A stretch of DNA of 64,000 nt from Certhia americana (Eukaryota > Chordata > Aves > Passeriformes > Certhiidae), in assembly GCA_018697195.1 (NCBI GenBank), contig CM031879.1:25975660-26039659 (forward strand). Reading direction: 5' to 3'. Below, piece by piece: positions 1-14,205 of the stretch. Each line of letters begins with the position of its first letter. The stretch's first letter is position 1. The position numbers were made by a program, and so were the translations under genes. The notes beneath the pieces were generated by a model. That model was given only the letters and a program-made list of their open reading frames with translations. It was not told where the DNA came from and did no database searches.

Positions 1-3000
1 GCTTTAAAAGCTGTTAAAATTAACTACAGTACTTCTTTTCTGTACTCACATCTTCATCATTTACAGGCTACCTGATAAACTGCTAAAATCATTTCACATC
101 AGGTTTAGCTTGTCTAGGTGTTTAAACAATTTCATCCTGGTTTAGTATATAAAAAAAGCTTGTGCAAGATCTCCAGTTAAAATGCAGTAAAGTCTGCAGT
201 TTCAGAGTAATGATAATAATGTCTGTTATTTTTATTTATTGATTGGAGGAAAAATCACTGTTCTATTTTAGAAGTGCAGAGGAATGAATTTTCTTAAAAC
301 TCAGAGCTATATTTTTCATGAGTAATGTATTTTGCTGAAGCCAATACAGTCAGATTCATTAGCAATGTGATGCTCAAAACTTAAATCAACAACATTAATC
401 CAAGAATGCTAATTGCAGAGCTATTTTGCAAACTACCATGATTATTCAGGATCAAGAATTAGTTATACCACAGCAAGTATACACAGTAAGTAATTTAATT
501 TTTCTTTCCTTTTTAAAAAAGCAATTTTAAAAGGATCGCCATAACACAAAATGGCCATCATAACTGTTAACCATGTATGTTGGTCCAGGGTGAAACCCAT
601 TTTTAAGCACTGCTTAGGGACTTAGAGTCTTTCAGGGGGTGGTTGGTTTTTTATTGTTTGGGGGGGGCGAAAGTTTGCGGGGTTTTTAAATTTTATTTTT
701 TTCTTTAGAATTAACACTAACGTGTAAGAGACCTAAAATCCTATGAAAACTGGAGAAAAAAATAGTAGGAGCAGTTTATCTAACTATCCAAATGCTCCAA
801 TTAAAAAATGAGAAACCACTGGAAAATAAAAAATACTTAGGAACTGAATTTCACTGTAGTTTACCTGTATGAGTTTTTTCCTCCACATGAACCAAAAATA
901 TGTTTCTATAATGACATAATAAAAGCTTTCTTTTATATCTTTCCTTAAAGGTTTTGAAATCTTATCATTTCAACAGAAGATTAATTAATTCTGAGAGAGA
1001 AAGGTGAGTTTGCCACAGCTGAGAAACTGGATTAGCATTTTAGGGAATTAGCCATCTCCATCTTTTGATTAAGCTGTGCTGGGAAAATATCTCTTCTGTA
1101 CTATAAATCAGTAGAAGACATTTTGCTTAAACTGCAAGTGTAAAATATGAAATATTTTAGGCCAGTTTCTACTACCCCAAATGATAATAGAAAATTTCCT
1201 GAAACATTCAGGGGACTAGCACTGTGACTTATTAGATGTTTCTCTGTCGTACATATTAATTGAGAAGACATTAACTACTAAACAGAAAGCTAATTCATAG
1301 TCACAGGGCAGGCATTTGAAAGCTAACTTATACTGAGGGAGCCTGGAGAGAATTTCTTTAGATAGTAAGGTACATAAGAGCTATTTTAAACACCACTAGC
1401 CTGATCTTAGAGAATAAGATGACATCTGGCATATGCTGGAAGTGTTAATGTTTGAAAGGAAGAGAGCAGTAATACTGGCACCCTTGGAATCTAAAAGTTT
1501 TATGACCAGAGTCTTAAAAGCTGTGCTGCAATCCTGCTGGAGGGAATGAAACAAGTAAAAGCGTCTGGTACCTGCCAGAAATCAGAGGACTGATTCCTTT
1601 CTCTGGCTAATTGACAGCTCCAGCCAAGGGGTTTCAACATTTATGGCCTATCCATCCACTGACACTGTACAAGCTATGCTTCATGTAAAAGTCTGTACTC
1701 AAATCAAAATAGAGTGCAGGTGAGTGACTCATAAAACATCTATCAGCTCTAGCACAGAGAAAAAGGAAATTGTATTGAAATGGGATGTTCCAATACAGAG
1801 GCCATTCCTCTGATCATGCCAAAACTTCTCCCACATTAGCATTATTTATCTGTCATTCCTAAAGATTATTGACTAGTTCCTACTGCAACAGTGAAACAAT
1901 TCAATCAGAGAGTTAATTCTGGTAGGGAGAGAGGAGCCAAACCACAGCCAGTGACCCAGACCACCTTGTACCAGTACCGTGCAAACAGGATCTATTTCTA
2001 ATGGAAGCACAGGAACACTGACCCATAGGGTCATTTCGCAAGGAGTAACACCAAAAACAACATGGCTAGGGATGAGGGAGGGAATCCATGGAGAAACCAG
2101 ATTTTCCCAAAATCTCAAATCTGAGAATGACTGAATCTTTCTTGTCTCAAGAAAATTCCATTTCTATGTTGCTTACAGTTGTTTCCCAACAATGAAACAG
2201 CAAGTCTTTCATAACAGGGGAAAAAAATGAAAGAGCAATTATATTTCAAGATACAGCAAGCAGAAATTTTCTACAAGGTTTCTGCAATATTTAGATTTTA
2301 ATATTTTATTGTCTGATAGGCTTATCTTCTTGATACTATATCTAAATTTAATACATTGTCAATCTTTAAGGAAAAAATAAAAGGTTTCAAAGGTATCTCT
2401 TATAATATAATGTACAGGTATGCCAGAGATTTACACTTTTCTAAAAGTGATAAAGTATATGGAAATGAAGGTGAAATTTAAAGGAAACATCAATATTTGA
2501 TAGCAAACAGTAGTGTTGGGAAATGCAGCATCTTAATATTTTGGTAGAATATTATCACCAGTAAATTTTCTGTGGTATGAAAGATTATTCCAGTTCAAAA
2601 TATGATAGCACATATTAAAACAATGGCTATATTACTCATTTCAAATATATCATGCCTTCACATAGCACCAGAAAGTCACCATCCCTGCTGTGATCATAGA
2701 TTAGAGAAAATAGAGTGTGTAGATTTTCATGCTTCACTGAATGCATTTTATTACATTTAATGTTATTTAAATGATTGCAGAGCATATTTGAAAAATTGGG
2801 GCTGCGTCCTTGCTCAGAACCCTTGATGAAAGACTGAAATTATGCTAAAGGCTGTCCAATTATTGGCATAAAGATTGCAATGCTTTTTTCTATTGTTCTT
2901 ATAGTGTATATTCAACAATGTTTGAGCACAGGTATAAAATTTAAATAGGAAATAATGTTGAATAAATACATTTTGAGCCAAAAATCAAAAATTCCCACAT

Positions 3001-4009
3001 ATTTCAAAAGTGAATCTGTGAGTATTGAAGATAAAATGTGACTAAGTCTTTTTTTATAGACAAAATCTTCATCTCAAAACATGGAAGGAAATAGCTATGT
3101 TTTTTTAATCAGCATGATAATCGAACGAATAAGGGTCTTTACGGGTATCTGTCCATATCCAGAACGAAACTTCCTGCAAGGCACAAAAAGGCTGAGGAAT
3201 CGCATTTGCAAATTTACTTTGCAAATTTCCAGTAGCTATGAAAGGAAACCCTAACAGATCAGAGAGGGTATGAGAAAACACAACAAGGGAACTGGCTCTG
3301 AGCAGAGAGGTGACACACACAAAATAAAAGCAGTTCTGTTTAGAATTTCGGGCTGAACAAACATAAAAATATATTTTAAACAAAAATATAAAAAATATAT
3401 GTCTCCAATTTGAAATTCATTTATTAGAATCAATCTCTTCTACTGTGAATTGCTTAATTATCCAAACAGATCAACAGATTGTTTGAGCATATGTAACTTT
3501 TCACCTCTACCTTTAAGCACAGGTGGACCTGCTGAAAGTCTGCAGTAAGTTTGCAACATCCTTTTAGTATGTGGAAACAATAAAAAGAAATTAATTTTTG
3601 TTGTGAATATAGCAAATTAATTCTAACTGAAATTCTGAACTAGAAATTCTCGTTGTTCAAATTTGCATGAAAATGGAATGACATCTAGTGGCAGTTAAAT
3701 TAGTTACTACTCTGCCATGGTAGTAAAGGATACTGTAAGGAAATCCATTATCTGGTTGCAGTAGCATGGAGCTAAATGGAATATAAATAGAAACATAAAT
3801 AGTAATCTTTATCAGTGTGTTTCACTATGCATCGCTTAAGGCAATTACAGAGCAAACCTCTTTCTTGAGAAAAGCTAAGGGTATAAATGTTGGACTCAAC
3901 CTAAGAGAAAAAAGAATACAGAAGGGGCACATTGTCAAAATAAAATATTTAAACTATACTTCTAAATATGAGTGAATGCAAAAAAGCAGCATAAAATATG
4001 TCTTTTTAC

Positions 4010-4014
<5 letters not shown>

Positions 4015-4040
<26 letters not shown>
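4015..4040. repeat. A26 homopolymer
   Basis: An uninterrupted run of 26 A. No retroposon body or target duplication is evident to its left, so it is listed as a simple repeat. Confidence 0.97.
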
Positions 4041-7000
4041 GCCTTGAAACAGTCCAAGCAAATTCCTGTCTTTACAATTTTTGCTAATTTGTGTCAATGT
4101 TTGGCTACCCCCAGTACCCTTTCTAAAGATAGGGTAGTTAGGAATGCCTCCTAATTCATGTACTTTTTCCAAAACAAAGCAATTCTTTCCAGGTCCCATT
4201 GTAAAATCTTAATAAATCACTTGAGGAAATTGCTACATTTGTACTATCACTTAGTGCTTTTTAGAATTTATTCTTTAAATTATGCAATAAAGAAGAATAA
4301 ACAAGACAAAGAAAAACATCATCCAAAGATAATGACCACATCAAAGATTTAGACCAGAATATTGAAGAGATATGTTTCTCTTCAAAATGGATGTTTTGGG
4401 AGGATATGAATTATTCTAATGAAACTGTATTTGTGGTTTGTTCTCAAATACACAGTGATTCACTGGGGCAGATTGTGTGTTGTGACGGGGAGTACAGACT
4501 GCTCTGTTGTGGCCATTCCAGATAAGGGAAGTAAAGGCAAAAGAAAATTTGATGTAGTACCAAACATAGGCAAATTTATCAGTTTATATTCTGCTGATTT
4601 CTCCTTTGCCTTTCAAAAGCTGTAGTACTAACAGGAAAAAGTCACAGACTTTAGTTAATACTGAATGAAATATGTTGTGAATAAACATCAGATCCCCTCA
4701 AACCTCATTTATTGCCAAAACTTGACTTGTATTGCAGCTTTGATAAATTACAGCAATTTCCAAATGCATGATAGGGATTCAGGGAGATACAGCATTTGCT
4801 GTCATGACTGATATGCAGCTTAAAACTGTTGGAAGATTTAAATTCATAAGTGCATTTTTTGTTGAGTTGTTTTATATGTAGAATATTGGCAGGTATATTT
4901 TGATTGTGTTTTAATCTGTACTTTTAGAAATATGAAGTTTTATGATTGATTCTTCCGTACTTGGGAAGAAAAACAACTAAACAAGGCATGATGACAAGCA
5001 TTCCAATAAGATTAGCAGACAAGCATTCTGTTTGCATTTCATTTTATCTAAGCATTATTAAACTTCTACATTGAAATTCTGTCAATGTAATTTCATGTGT
5101 AGCAGTTCATAAAATAGATTGGATGAAAACTAAGCATTGATTAGCCTAAAACTGCTCCTGTCCTTATTAAAGGGCAACCTGTAGACTAGGACAATGTATT
5201 CTCTGCATCCCACATGTAAGTATCTTCCTCAATCAGTACATCTCTTCAAGATTTCCAGGTCACAGCCCCACAAAAGTTCAGGATTTTTTTGTAAAGACTT
5301 GATTACTCACTTTAAATCTGGCTGCTGGCTAAACAGGCAAATCCCTAATTTTGCAGGTGGCCAGGGTATGAACACTAAAATGGAGAGAACTTCAGCTACT
5401 GCTTTAATTGCTGTTAATGATCTCAGGTTCTAAATATAAGTTTTCTGAACACAAGAACCAGAACATGGAGTTAAAATTCTGAAGTTCCTTATATCCTGAT
5501 AAATTATTTTCATCCTCTTTCCTGTCAAGATTTATTCATTTTTTGTGTCCTTATTTACCTATTTCTGTCTCCTTATCACCTTCCTTCTATCCTTCCTTCC
5601 TTTCTCTATGCTTATATGGTTCTACTCTCTTTGCCTGCCTTCCATTTTTTCTCTCAGCATGCCATGTTTGAATCTAAAAATTTTTCTCAGATAATGCATT
5701 GCATTTCTAGGTGGTTGTGCAGTCACTTTGTCATAGGCAGGTTAACCCGGAATGATGAGGGCGCAACACTTGTTTAGGTAAGTCATTACCAAGCTTCCAT
5801 TTGTTCCATTATTGATCTGATGAGTTTCACAGAGCAAAACTTCTTAAATCTCAGCTGAAATGAGAAAAAAGAAGTGCAGATTTGAGAAGGCGAAATCTAT
5901 TATATTAACAAAATAATATCTCACCAGTCTCAGATTAGAAACACTATCTATAGGTTTCATCCTTTCTGGATGAATTTAATGTCAAGCTTTCTGCAAAATG
6001 TAATGAGACAAGAATTCATTTTAGATTTCAAATGTCGAAAAGCACACATGTCAAAATTAATCAGTATCTCTCTCAAAGTATTGCATCAATTAGCTCTTTT
6101 GCCAGAGCAGATGAATCCAAGTGACATTTTTGGCTGTGAACCTTTGGTTTGTACTGCTTTATACTGGTTTGGTTTAGTACTGCTAAATCTTTCTTCACAC
6201 AGCAGTGCTGGACTACCATTTAGTATATTGGCACACGTGTTTTGATGAAAGTTAGCCCTACACATTTATTTCACCAAGAATTTCTTACTATAGAATTAGA
6301 CCTTATACCAACTGCATGAGAAATGTATGAGATCCACATTTTCTAAAAGTAACTGCATCCATATTTTCTCTGAATTTCCAAGTACACCAACAGAAACAGG
6401 TTAAACCATCTGACAGAAACAAACTGGCAGCTAGATATAATTGATAAAAAATATTTAAATAGTAAATAGTATGGACTTTCAGATGCTGGAAAGTGCCTCC
6501 ATAGCAGCCACTAGCACATGTTTTTCAATTGACTTTAAAAAAATTACTTCCACACCAAATAAGCAGGGAGCTGTAATACAGGTCCTTTCCTTCCCACAGA
6601 TACAGAGAATACATAGAAAAGAGTTCTTTTGTTATTCACATCTATTGTGCCAGCTGCTGAGAAACAAGCTATTTCCACATCACATATCACATTTTTTTAT
6701 GTTGCAAAGACATTTGTTTTTGAACTTCTAAAGAGACACTTACCCCTTCCCCCAGAGATAAAATTTGTCCCAGATACAATTGTGGTGAATCTCAATGATG
6801 TATCTAAAAGAAGATGTAAGTATCTTCTTTTTGCAGTAGTTAGCATATTAAAAAGGTACGGATAAGGTACTTCCCCATAATGTTTCTGGGGTTACTGCAG
6901 TATTTCACACACAGAATAAATGAGGCACAGAAAAGAAAAAAATAGGCTTCTTTTGGAGATAACGTGAGATAGGGATAATCTTCAGGAACTAAAACAAATG

Positions 7001-7181
7001 GGATCTATGGATTGAAGTGACAAACCAGATGTGGAAGAACCTGGATTTTATTCTTGGCTCTGCTGCTTTTTACTCTGCTGCAACTTCAGCCCAGTTACTT
7101 AACAACTTGTGACATTCATCTTGGTAGTTTTGCAGGTATTCTTAAGGGCTGAGATTCTAAAGGTGGTTAGAAAGAAAACCC

Positions 7182-7185
<4 letters not shown>

Positions 7186-7232
<47 letters not shown>
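7186..7232. repeat. (TA)n microsatellite, about 23 units
   Basis: An uninterrupted alternating T-A tract. A 116-aa open frame across it reads YIYIYI and is an artefact of the repeat. Confidence 0.99.
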
Positions 7233-7235
<3 letters not shown>

Positions 7236-10200
7236 TCCAGAAGAGTATTCCAACTCTTGGGCATTTAGTCACACTTCAAGACTCCTTATTTCCTTTTTTT
7301 CTGGCTATGCAGCAGATCATGACTCCACATAACAGCGTCAGAAACAGTGCTTCTCCATTAGGAGGCCTGTGCACCCCAGTCTCTGTGTTCTATATCAGCT
7401 TTCTGGGACCTGGCGTCTCTCTGCTAAGTGCTGCAAAAGATGAACTGCAGGCTCCTTAGAGAAGTGCCCAAAATCTCTCCTTTAAGGACATGAGTAGTAT
7501 TCTCTACTCTTGGTTACTCTGCTAGCAATTTAGAGTGGTTTACCGTCTTGACACAGTATTGATAGAACAAAATGTTGACCCTCTTTTCAAAGATTAATTG
7601 TCTTCTTGATGGTGAGTTTTTGTGCCAGGCCACTTCTTGGGTCTGTCAAAAGAACCCCAAAGCTGTTGCCTGGCTCCTGTCACCTGTTCCTATGCAGGCT
7701 GCAGCAGGCACACTCCAATACACGGGCCTGTTGCATTGCCATCAGCACTGAGGAACAAAACGTTCATCCTTCTGAAAACATCGCCTGGATGTTTTCATTC
7801 AGCTGAAGATCACCATCTTGAAGCACAGTAATTCAATAATAGTACAAGGGCTCCATCTGAGCTTTACAGTTTATTAGCTACATGCATATTCTATGTAGAG
7901 ACTTTTAAAAAACACGATTTTTATCTAATAGGCTATAATGACTCCTTCAGTGCCTTTATAGTACACTACATAATTTCTTCTGACTTCATGGATCATTGAC
8001 ATGATAGATAAATACTTCTTTCATTCTCCTGCAGGCACATAACTTCCATTATCATTACTGAGGCTTACAAACACATACTGAGAAGAGAACATAACCCTTA
8101 TTGGTATTTGTTACACAAAGCAACACATTTGAATTAACCTCTCTACTATGAAGCAGCCAAGGACAGTTACTAACAATCAGAATGCTCCATGATATCCTCT
8201 GTCTGCTGTGTATTTAGTTTGTTATTTTATTAGCACCATCATACTTGAAAAGATGAATAGTGAAAGAATCATTAGAACACAGGACAATTAATTCCTAATT
8301 CCATGTCTAAAACTAAATTGCTGTGTGACTTTCAACAAGTAGAAACCTCTTCAAAATTTGTATAGCAAGGATAATGCTTCTTACCATGTCTCCCTTGAAG
8401 GGGCCTTGTGATGCTTAATTGATATATGTTTGTAAACCTCTATTAGATTGTTAAACAAAAGACAGTGGTTATGTGGTAAAAGAGCTCAGACTACCCCCGC
8501 AGACATTTTCACAATATAAATTCAAAAAATGATGAGTAAATAAAACACTGTTATTTACATTAACACTCCTAATAACAAACAGAAACAGGTGTGAAAGAGG
8601 CTTGGCATTTTTATAATAGAAATAATGATAGGACAGTGTGTAGTGCTTGACATTTGAGATAGAAGAGACAAAATGGTTTTGTTAATGGAGTAATAAAATT
8701 TTTTATGTACTAAATTGTTTTATAAGAATTAAGAACAGAAAACAGAGTTCTTTAAGCACTAAAAGTCCTCAAAAATGCATTCAAAATTTGGTTTTACTAA
8801 CAAAAACAAAAAGTGGATGTAACTAATAAACTAAATATTACTAAATAGTTTATGTGGCACATAACTGCACATAGCTCGCAACCTAACATGAGCTTGTGCT
8901 GGAAGAGCTTGGTTAAACTAGGAAGGTAAGTCAGCTTTTCTCTTGGAACTGGTTTTTCAAGTTCATGTTTATTAGTACTTATAGGAGAGGTTGATTCATC
9001 TGTGGACATTTCATATTGCTGTTTTGTGATAGTTTACCGCCCTCTCATAGGAGGTGAACATAAATCACATAGATTTTATCTTCTTGTTACATTCCAAAGT
9101 AGAAAGTTCTTTAATATTTTTTTCAGAAAGTAAGAAAATGGGACAAAACATTTAATGAGTCAAAAATAATATATAATGTTTTCAATGTTGCCTCATTTGT
9201 CTTCGGTATATGTTAAAGCTGAAATACAGTAACTCATCACTGTTTTATAAGCACTGTACTTCTTAAATTGGGCCTATAATACTGCAATAGTCAGCTGTTG
9301 TAATAAACAGATTGTCAGAGTACAGTAATGCTTCAGACTACCTATGTTTCAGGATTCCCCAAGATACCTACGGCAAAAAAAGTTAATGTTGGTTGGGCTT
9401 TCTAATCCTAATTTCCTAACAAGGAATGTGATGCAATAAGAAATACTGCACAAGAAAGAGAGAGCAGTCTAGGTTTCTTTTGCCAACTGGTAAGTTCATA
9501 TGGTCAGCTTGGGAAGTCAGGGAACTAGGAGATATACAGAGCGACATCACTCACTTGAACTCATGCAAGCCTCAGATTCAAATGTACCTTCTGGAACATT
9601 TTTCAAACTTATATACATACAGCAAGAGCAAATATATTTGCAAACAAATTTCAAAATAAATTCATTCTCACAGGCGGTTGCTGAGGACCAAATGTATCAT
9701 TAGCATTAATAAAATGACAAGCTACACCAGGAATGTTGACTGACAAAGAGTGCATGTCAGCCAATGAGAAGAGGTGGCACTTTGACCTCAATGTGAATTT
9801 TGGAAAGAAAATAAAAAGAAAGTCAGAAAAAAACCCCACATTAAATTTTCTTCAGTGACATGGATGCTGAAAAGCAGAAGTGCATTCTTGGACAGAATTC
9901 TTCCCGGGACCTACCAATCAATGCATCCTCAGTAAAGTTGCTCCAGAGGGTGGCTGCAAGGGAAAAATAAACATTACCAAATACGATGAAAAATTAAGAA
10001 ACACAATACCATCTCTTGAGTGGTGAAATATGTTTGCAAATGCTTCATGTAACTAGCACTCTAAAGACAGTTTAGGTGATGGAATATGTGCATATGGCAC
10101 TCTTCATCTCCTCTCCCCTTCCACCTTCAGTTCCTTCATAGATGGGGAAGGTCCTGAAGTCCTATCTGAAGAAAGAAAAACTGTATTTTATAAGATCTGA

Positions 10201-11385
10201 CATTTATTTAAGATCAAAGAAGTTAAAATGCTAGTTTCTCCATGGAAAAAGCACAATCCATTTCAAGGCATTCAGTATATACTCTTTCTGCTGAGTCTGT
10301 GCTAAGATACCAATTTAAATTACATTGGTCCAGAAGTGATATTGCTAGGAGTGTGTAAGGTTCAAATTAATTGATATTTAATTGGTTGAGACGGCCTGAT
10401 GCCCATGCTATTTTACTGAAAGAATTAGAGATAAAATATTGTTGCCACTGCAGATCCATCTCTCAAGAAGGGAACATGACTAATACAAAAGCTTTTCAAC
10501 CCTGCAATAAAGTGTCTGTGACAGACAGAGTAATCCAGAAGCATTGTGTGTCTCTGAAAAGTTTGCTCATTTATAATGAAATATTCATCAAATAAACATC
10601 AATCTTACATGCATGCTCAGAATGAGAAACACACATTGGCTGATACCATGGGAATGAGTAGATACATAGATGGATTTCCTTGATTAATGAGAGTAGTTGC
10701 ATTTCCTCCCTTTTTACTCAAGCATGGCTGCTCTGCATAATGCCTAGTTTTCCAACACAGTGTGTTTGTGGCTTTTCTGGTCTTAGTTTTGTACAAGCAT
10801 GTACCAAATGAGGACTAAACATCATTTCAATTTTACTTTTGTTCTCTAGTTACACTTAAGCATACAGATGAAATCTTGCATTTTCACTCTCCAGCAGTTT
10901 TTCAAGCTTTTTTTCTTCTTAATAATAAGCAAGATTAGCTCTAGATGGCTCTGAAATTTTATGTAGGCAGAAAATGGAACATCTTTATTACCTCCTTGGG
11001 GATGTTTTCTTCTTCGCATATGCTCTTCTACCTCCCATTAACTTTAATGGGATTTCCTCCTGCCAATCCACATGAGAGCAAACACAACTCTAATGTATGT
11101 AATCTTTTGCTCAAGGACCACAAGCTTGAAGAAGAATTATTCAGAAGCATTTTCAGAACATAAGGGTATACAGCAGTAGCTTCTTCAAACCTAAACATAT
11201 GTATTTTGACACCTTCTTTTTACATGTGTCACAAAATCCTGAGGAGAGACAGGCTCAAACTGAAAGTGAAGAGGGGAAAAAACCCAACAAAGATAACCAT
11301 ACCAAAAAGCAAGCGACCAAAAAAAATCCATATCATTTCAACATTTTTTTTCATTAAAAATGTCAGAAATAAAAAGGGAAGAAAT

Positions 11386-11431
11386 ATGTTGATCTGTCAC
11401 TCTTCAGTATGTTGATCTATCACTCTTCAGT
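11386..11431. repeat. 23-bp tandem duplication with one mismatch
   Basis: ATGTTGATCTGTCACTCTTC(AGT) at 11386-11408 is repeated at 11409-11431 with a single G to A change. Confidence 0.97.
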
Positions 11432-12069
11432 AATACATCTTTCTCTATGAGGAATCTGAGAAAAAATCAATGTGATACATCCAAACACTAACATGTAAAC
11501 TGGTAGAAATTTGCCATAGTTCCTCATAATTATTTTATATAATACCTGTGACAGTTATGATATAGTCTTTTCAGGAATCCTGCATCCAAGCACTCTAAGC
11601 ATTAATTACATTAATTCTCACAGTCCATCACTGAAGTTCATATCAACAAACTCATTTTACAGAAGAAAGAAGGACATACTTTTCTCCTCTTGAGCTACCC
11701 AAAAGGGGCACCTGAGTATTGAAAATCTCCCACAGGAATTCATTGAAATGCTCTTCCCCTGATTAATCTACTTGAGCTAGAACTGTGTCTGCAGAATTGC
11801 TTCTACCTTCAGGAAAATGTGAAGACTTGTAGACATTTTCCTGACAGAATAAAATTGAAGGTAGCTTTTCTTTGTGGGATAATGTGCTTACAAAGGGCAC
11901 TGTCCCACTGTGTAAGGGAGCTGTTGTGGCATTGATTAGTCACAAGAGAACAAAATAGGTTTTTATCTCACACTGTAGGGATTTCTTCTTTATAATACGT
12001 GATTGCAAACCACTAAGGGAATAACAATATTTTTTCCCTTTTATATAAATTGGCTAAATACCATGATAA

Positions 12070-12087
12070 TTTTTTTTTTTTTTTTTT
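12070..12087. repeat. T18 homopolymer
   Basis: An uninterrupted run of 18 T in AT-rich desert. Confidence 0.97.
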
Positions 12088-13984
12088 GGTAATTACATTG
12101 CTACAGAAAAATTGATCACTGATATGTTAAATGTAGTTTTACTAGATTTGTCCACAAAAAATTGGTAATTGTTATCTAATTTAAAACTACATGACAGAAT
12201 CACATCTCCTACAACCAAAACAAAACCTCATAAAATAAATCTATAACTTTTTTTAGACGAGATCTGTCAAGAAAAATGACTTCACAATTGCAAAACTCTG
12301 TAGCATACTAAATAACAGAGCTCTCCAAACTATACACACTAATTCTGAAACTATTTCATTCCCTGTATTTTTCCACAAAGTACTCAGTACTCTCAGTATT
12401 TCAGTACTCAAAAATACCGCATAGCTTCTGAAGTTTTTAAAGGAAAAAAGAAGCATACTATTGTAACTATGGGCTCAACCGTGCATTGATATTCATGAAA
12501 ACACTTCTGGAATTTTTAGAGTTAAGTTTGTTCTTAAAAATAGATTGTGTTAGTGGTATGGGGGAATTTTTATGAAATTTAGTCATTTTTCCTTGATGAT
12601 TTTCTGAACAAAGGCCACAATCCTTAATTCTACTAATAATTGAATTTTTAAAATACATCTTCCCCTTGCTATTCTACAATAGTCACTTCAAATCATTTAT
12701 TCCCAGGAATGTATCCACTGGTAAACTTAAATTGAAGCATTATTTTGAAAGCACATCAGGGCTTTTGAATACAGTCATTGTAAAGCTCTGCTTTTAAGAC
12801 TAGAATTGCATTCATGCAGAAACAAAAATAAAAGCTCTATTCAGAAATTAAATAGATTTCTATGAATGTAAGAGCATCAAGGAGCCAAAAAAGAACCATC
12901 ATCATGGCTTGATGAGCCCATACAGCAGGTGTTTTGAAACTCCACATGATTTTCAAGTCTAATCCTATCCACTGACAAGAAATCAATGGTATAATGTTAA
13001 TGAGGCCAATCACATTGATATGGGAGGATAACCTTTGAATCAGTCAAAGCCATTTTGTACAGGGATAAGTGCTTAATCCTCTAAATTCAGACCATAGCTC
13101 CACTGCTGGAAACTTCAACATTTAGATAGACACCAAAATTAAGATATTTCTAAATAACGTCTCACTGTTACTGTTTGGAGAGAGTTTTTGAAAAAAATTT
13201 TTGCATGTAAAAAATACAGGCAAATTAAGAAGTAATAATTATAAACATTGGTAACAGTAGAAATTTAGCTACTAAAAGCCAGTTCTGATGGAAAATTACT
13301 CTTTGACTATGAGTGCATTTTCCACTGAATTCAAATGTTCTCATTGATTTCCTCTTCCTGCTTGAATCCAATAGTCAGTGTGAAAAATCCTAATGTCATA
13401 ACTTGGTTTGCATCAATTTATTTTTCTCATGTTGTTTTAAAATGTTTACGTTTTCTCTGTCTCAATGACCTCTTTTCTGATCTGCTGTGGTACTTCAAGG
13501 CAGCAGCATTTTGATCTTACCGTTATTTTATTCTTCCATAAAAAGGAAGATCTCCATCTAGATGTATACACGTAACAGTGTATTGGCATTTTCCTCACTG
13601 AGTAATGAAATTGCCACGTCACCATCTGTCACAGACAGCAGAAGTTGACCTGAAAGCTGGGTTCACAGGGAAGAGAACAATCATGATATATTAAAAGAAA
13701 AACTCAGGGTAGCACAATGCATCCATGTGATTTCTCTCAGAAATACCCATGCTAGGTGACCACTCATGCCATTTTATGTGCTCAATGTTTGTGCCACCAC
13801 ACATCAGGGTTCCTCTGAATGGCTGCCCTGGCAGTTTATTAAAGCAAAAGCTGAAGTTTGTGTATGAATAAACTAATAGAAATATGAGATTTTATTCTTC
13901 ACTTTCCATCAGCATTAACTGTCTGGCCACTTCCTAGGAACCTCCCCGCTTCCTCCTCCTTTGCTTATCTTTTACATCTGAGCT

Positions 13985-14205
13985 GACATCCTATGGTATG
14001 GAGTATCCCTTTGGTCAGTTCAGGTCAGCTCTCCTGGTTGTGTCCCCTCCCAGGATCTTGCCCACTCCCAGTCTATGGCGGAGGGGCAGTGGAGGGCATG
14101 GAAAGCTGGGGAGACTGCACTGGTGCTGCACCAGCTCTGCTCAGCTGCAGCCAAAACACTGGTATGCTACCAGAACCTTTCCAGATACCAATGCACAGTA
14201 AAAAG
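13985..14205. repeat. Probable avian dispersed repeat, LTR-retroelement related
   Basis: The block around 'tggtatggagtatccctttg', 'gtcagctctcctggttgtgt' and 'cccctcccaggatcttg' matches a repeat I recall from many bird genomes, normally embedded in endogenous retrovirus sequence. The downstream 'aaaacactggtatgctaccag' also fits that family loosely. Three overlapping short ORFs here are by-products. Family name and orientation are not assigned. Confidence 0.5.

Larger units (their letters stand above)
1..13984. other. Gene desert, left part
   Basis: AT-rich intergenic DNA. Apart from the simple repeats listed separately (A26, (TA)n, T18 and the 23-bp duplication), I see no coding exon, RNA gene or recognisable transposable element. 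Open frames are all under 120 aa and lack family motifs. Conserved non-coding elements cannot be judged from one sequence. Confidence 0.7.

Noticed and set aside
7109..7459. 116-aa plus-strand open frame
   Set aside because: Created by the (TA)n repeat, which encodes alternating Y and I without stops.
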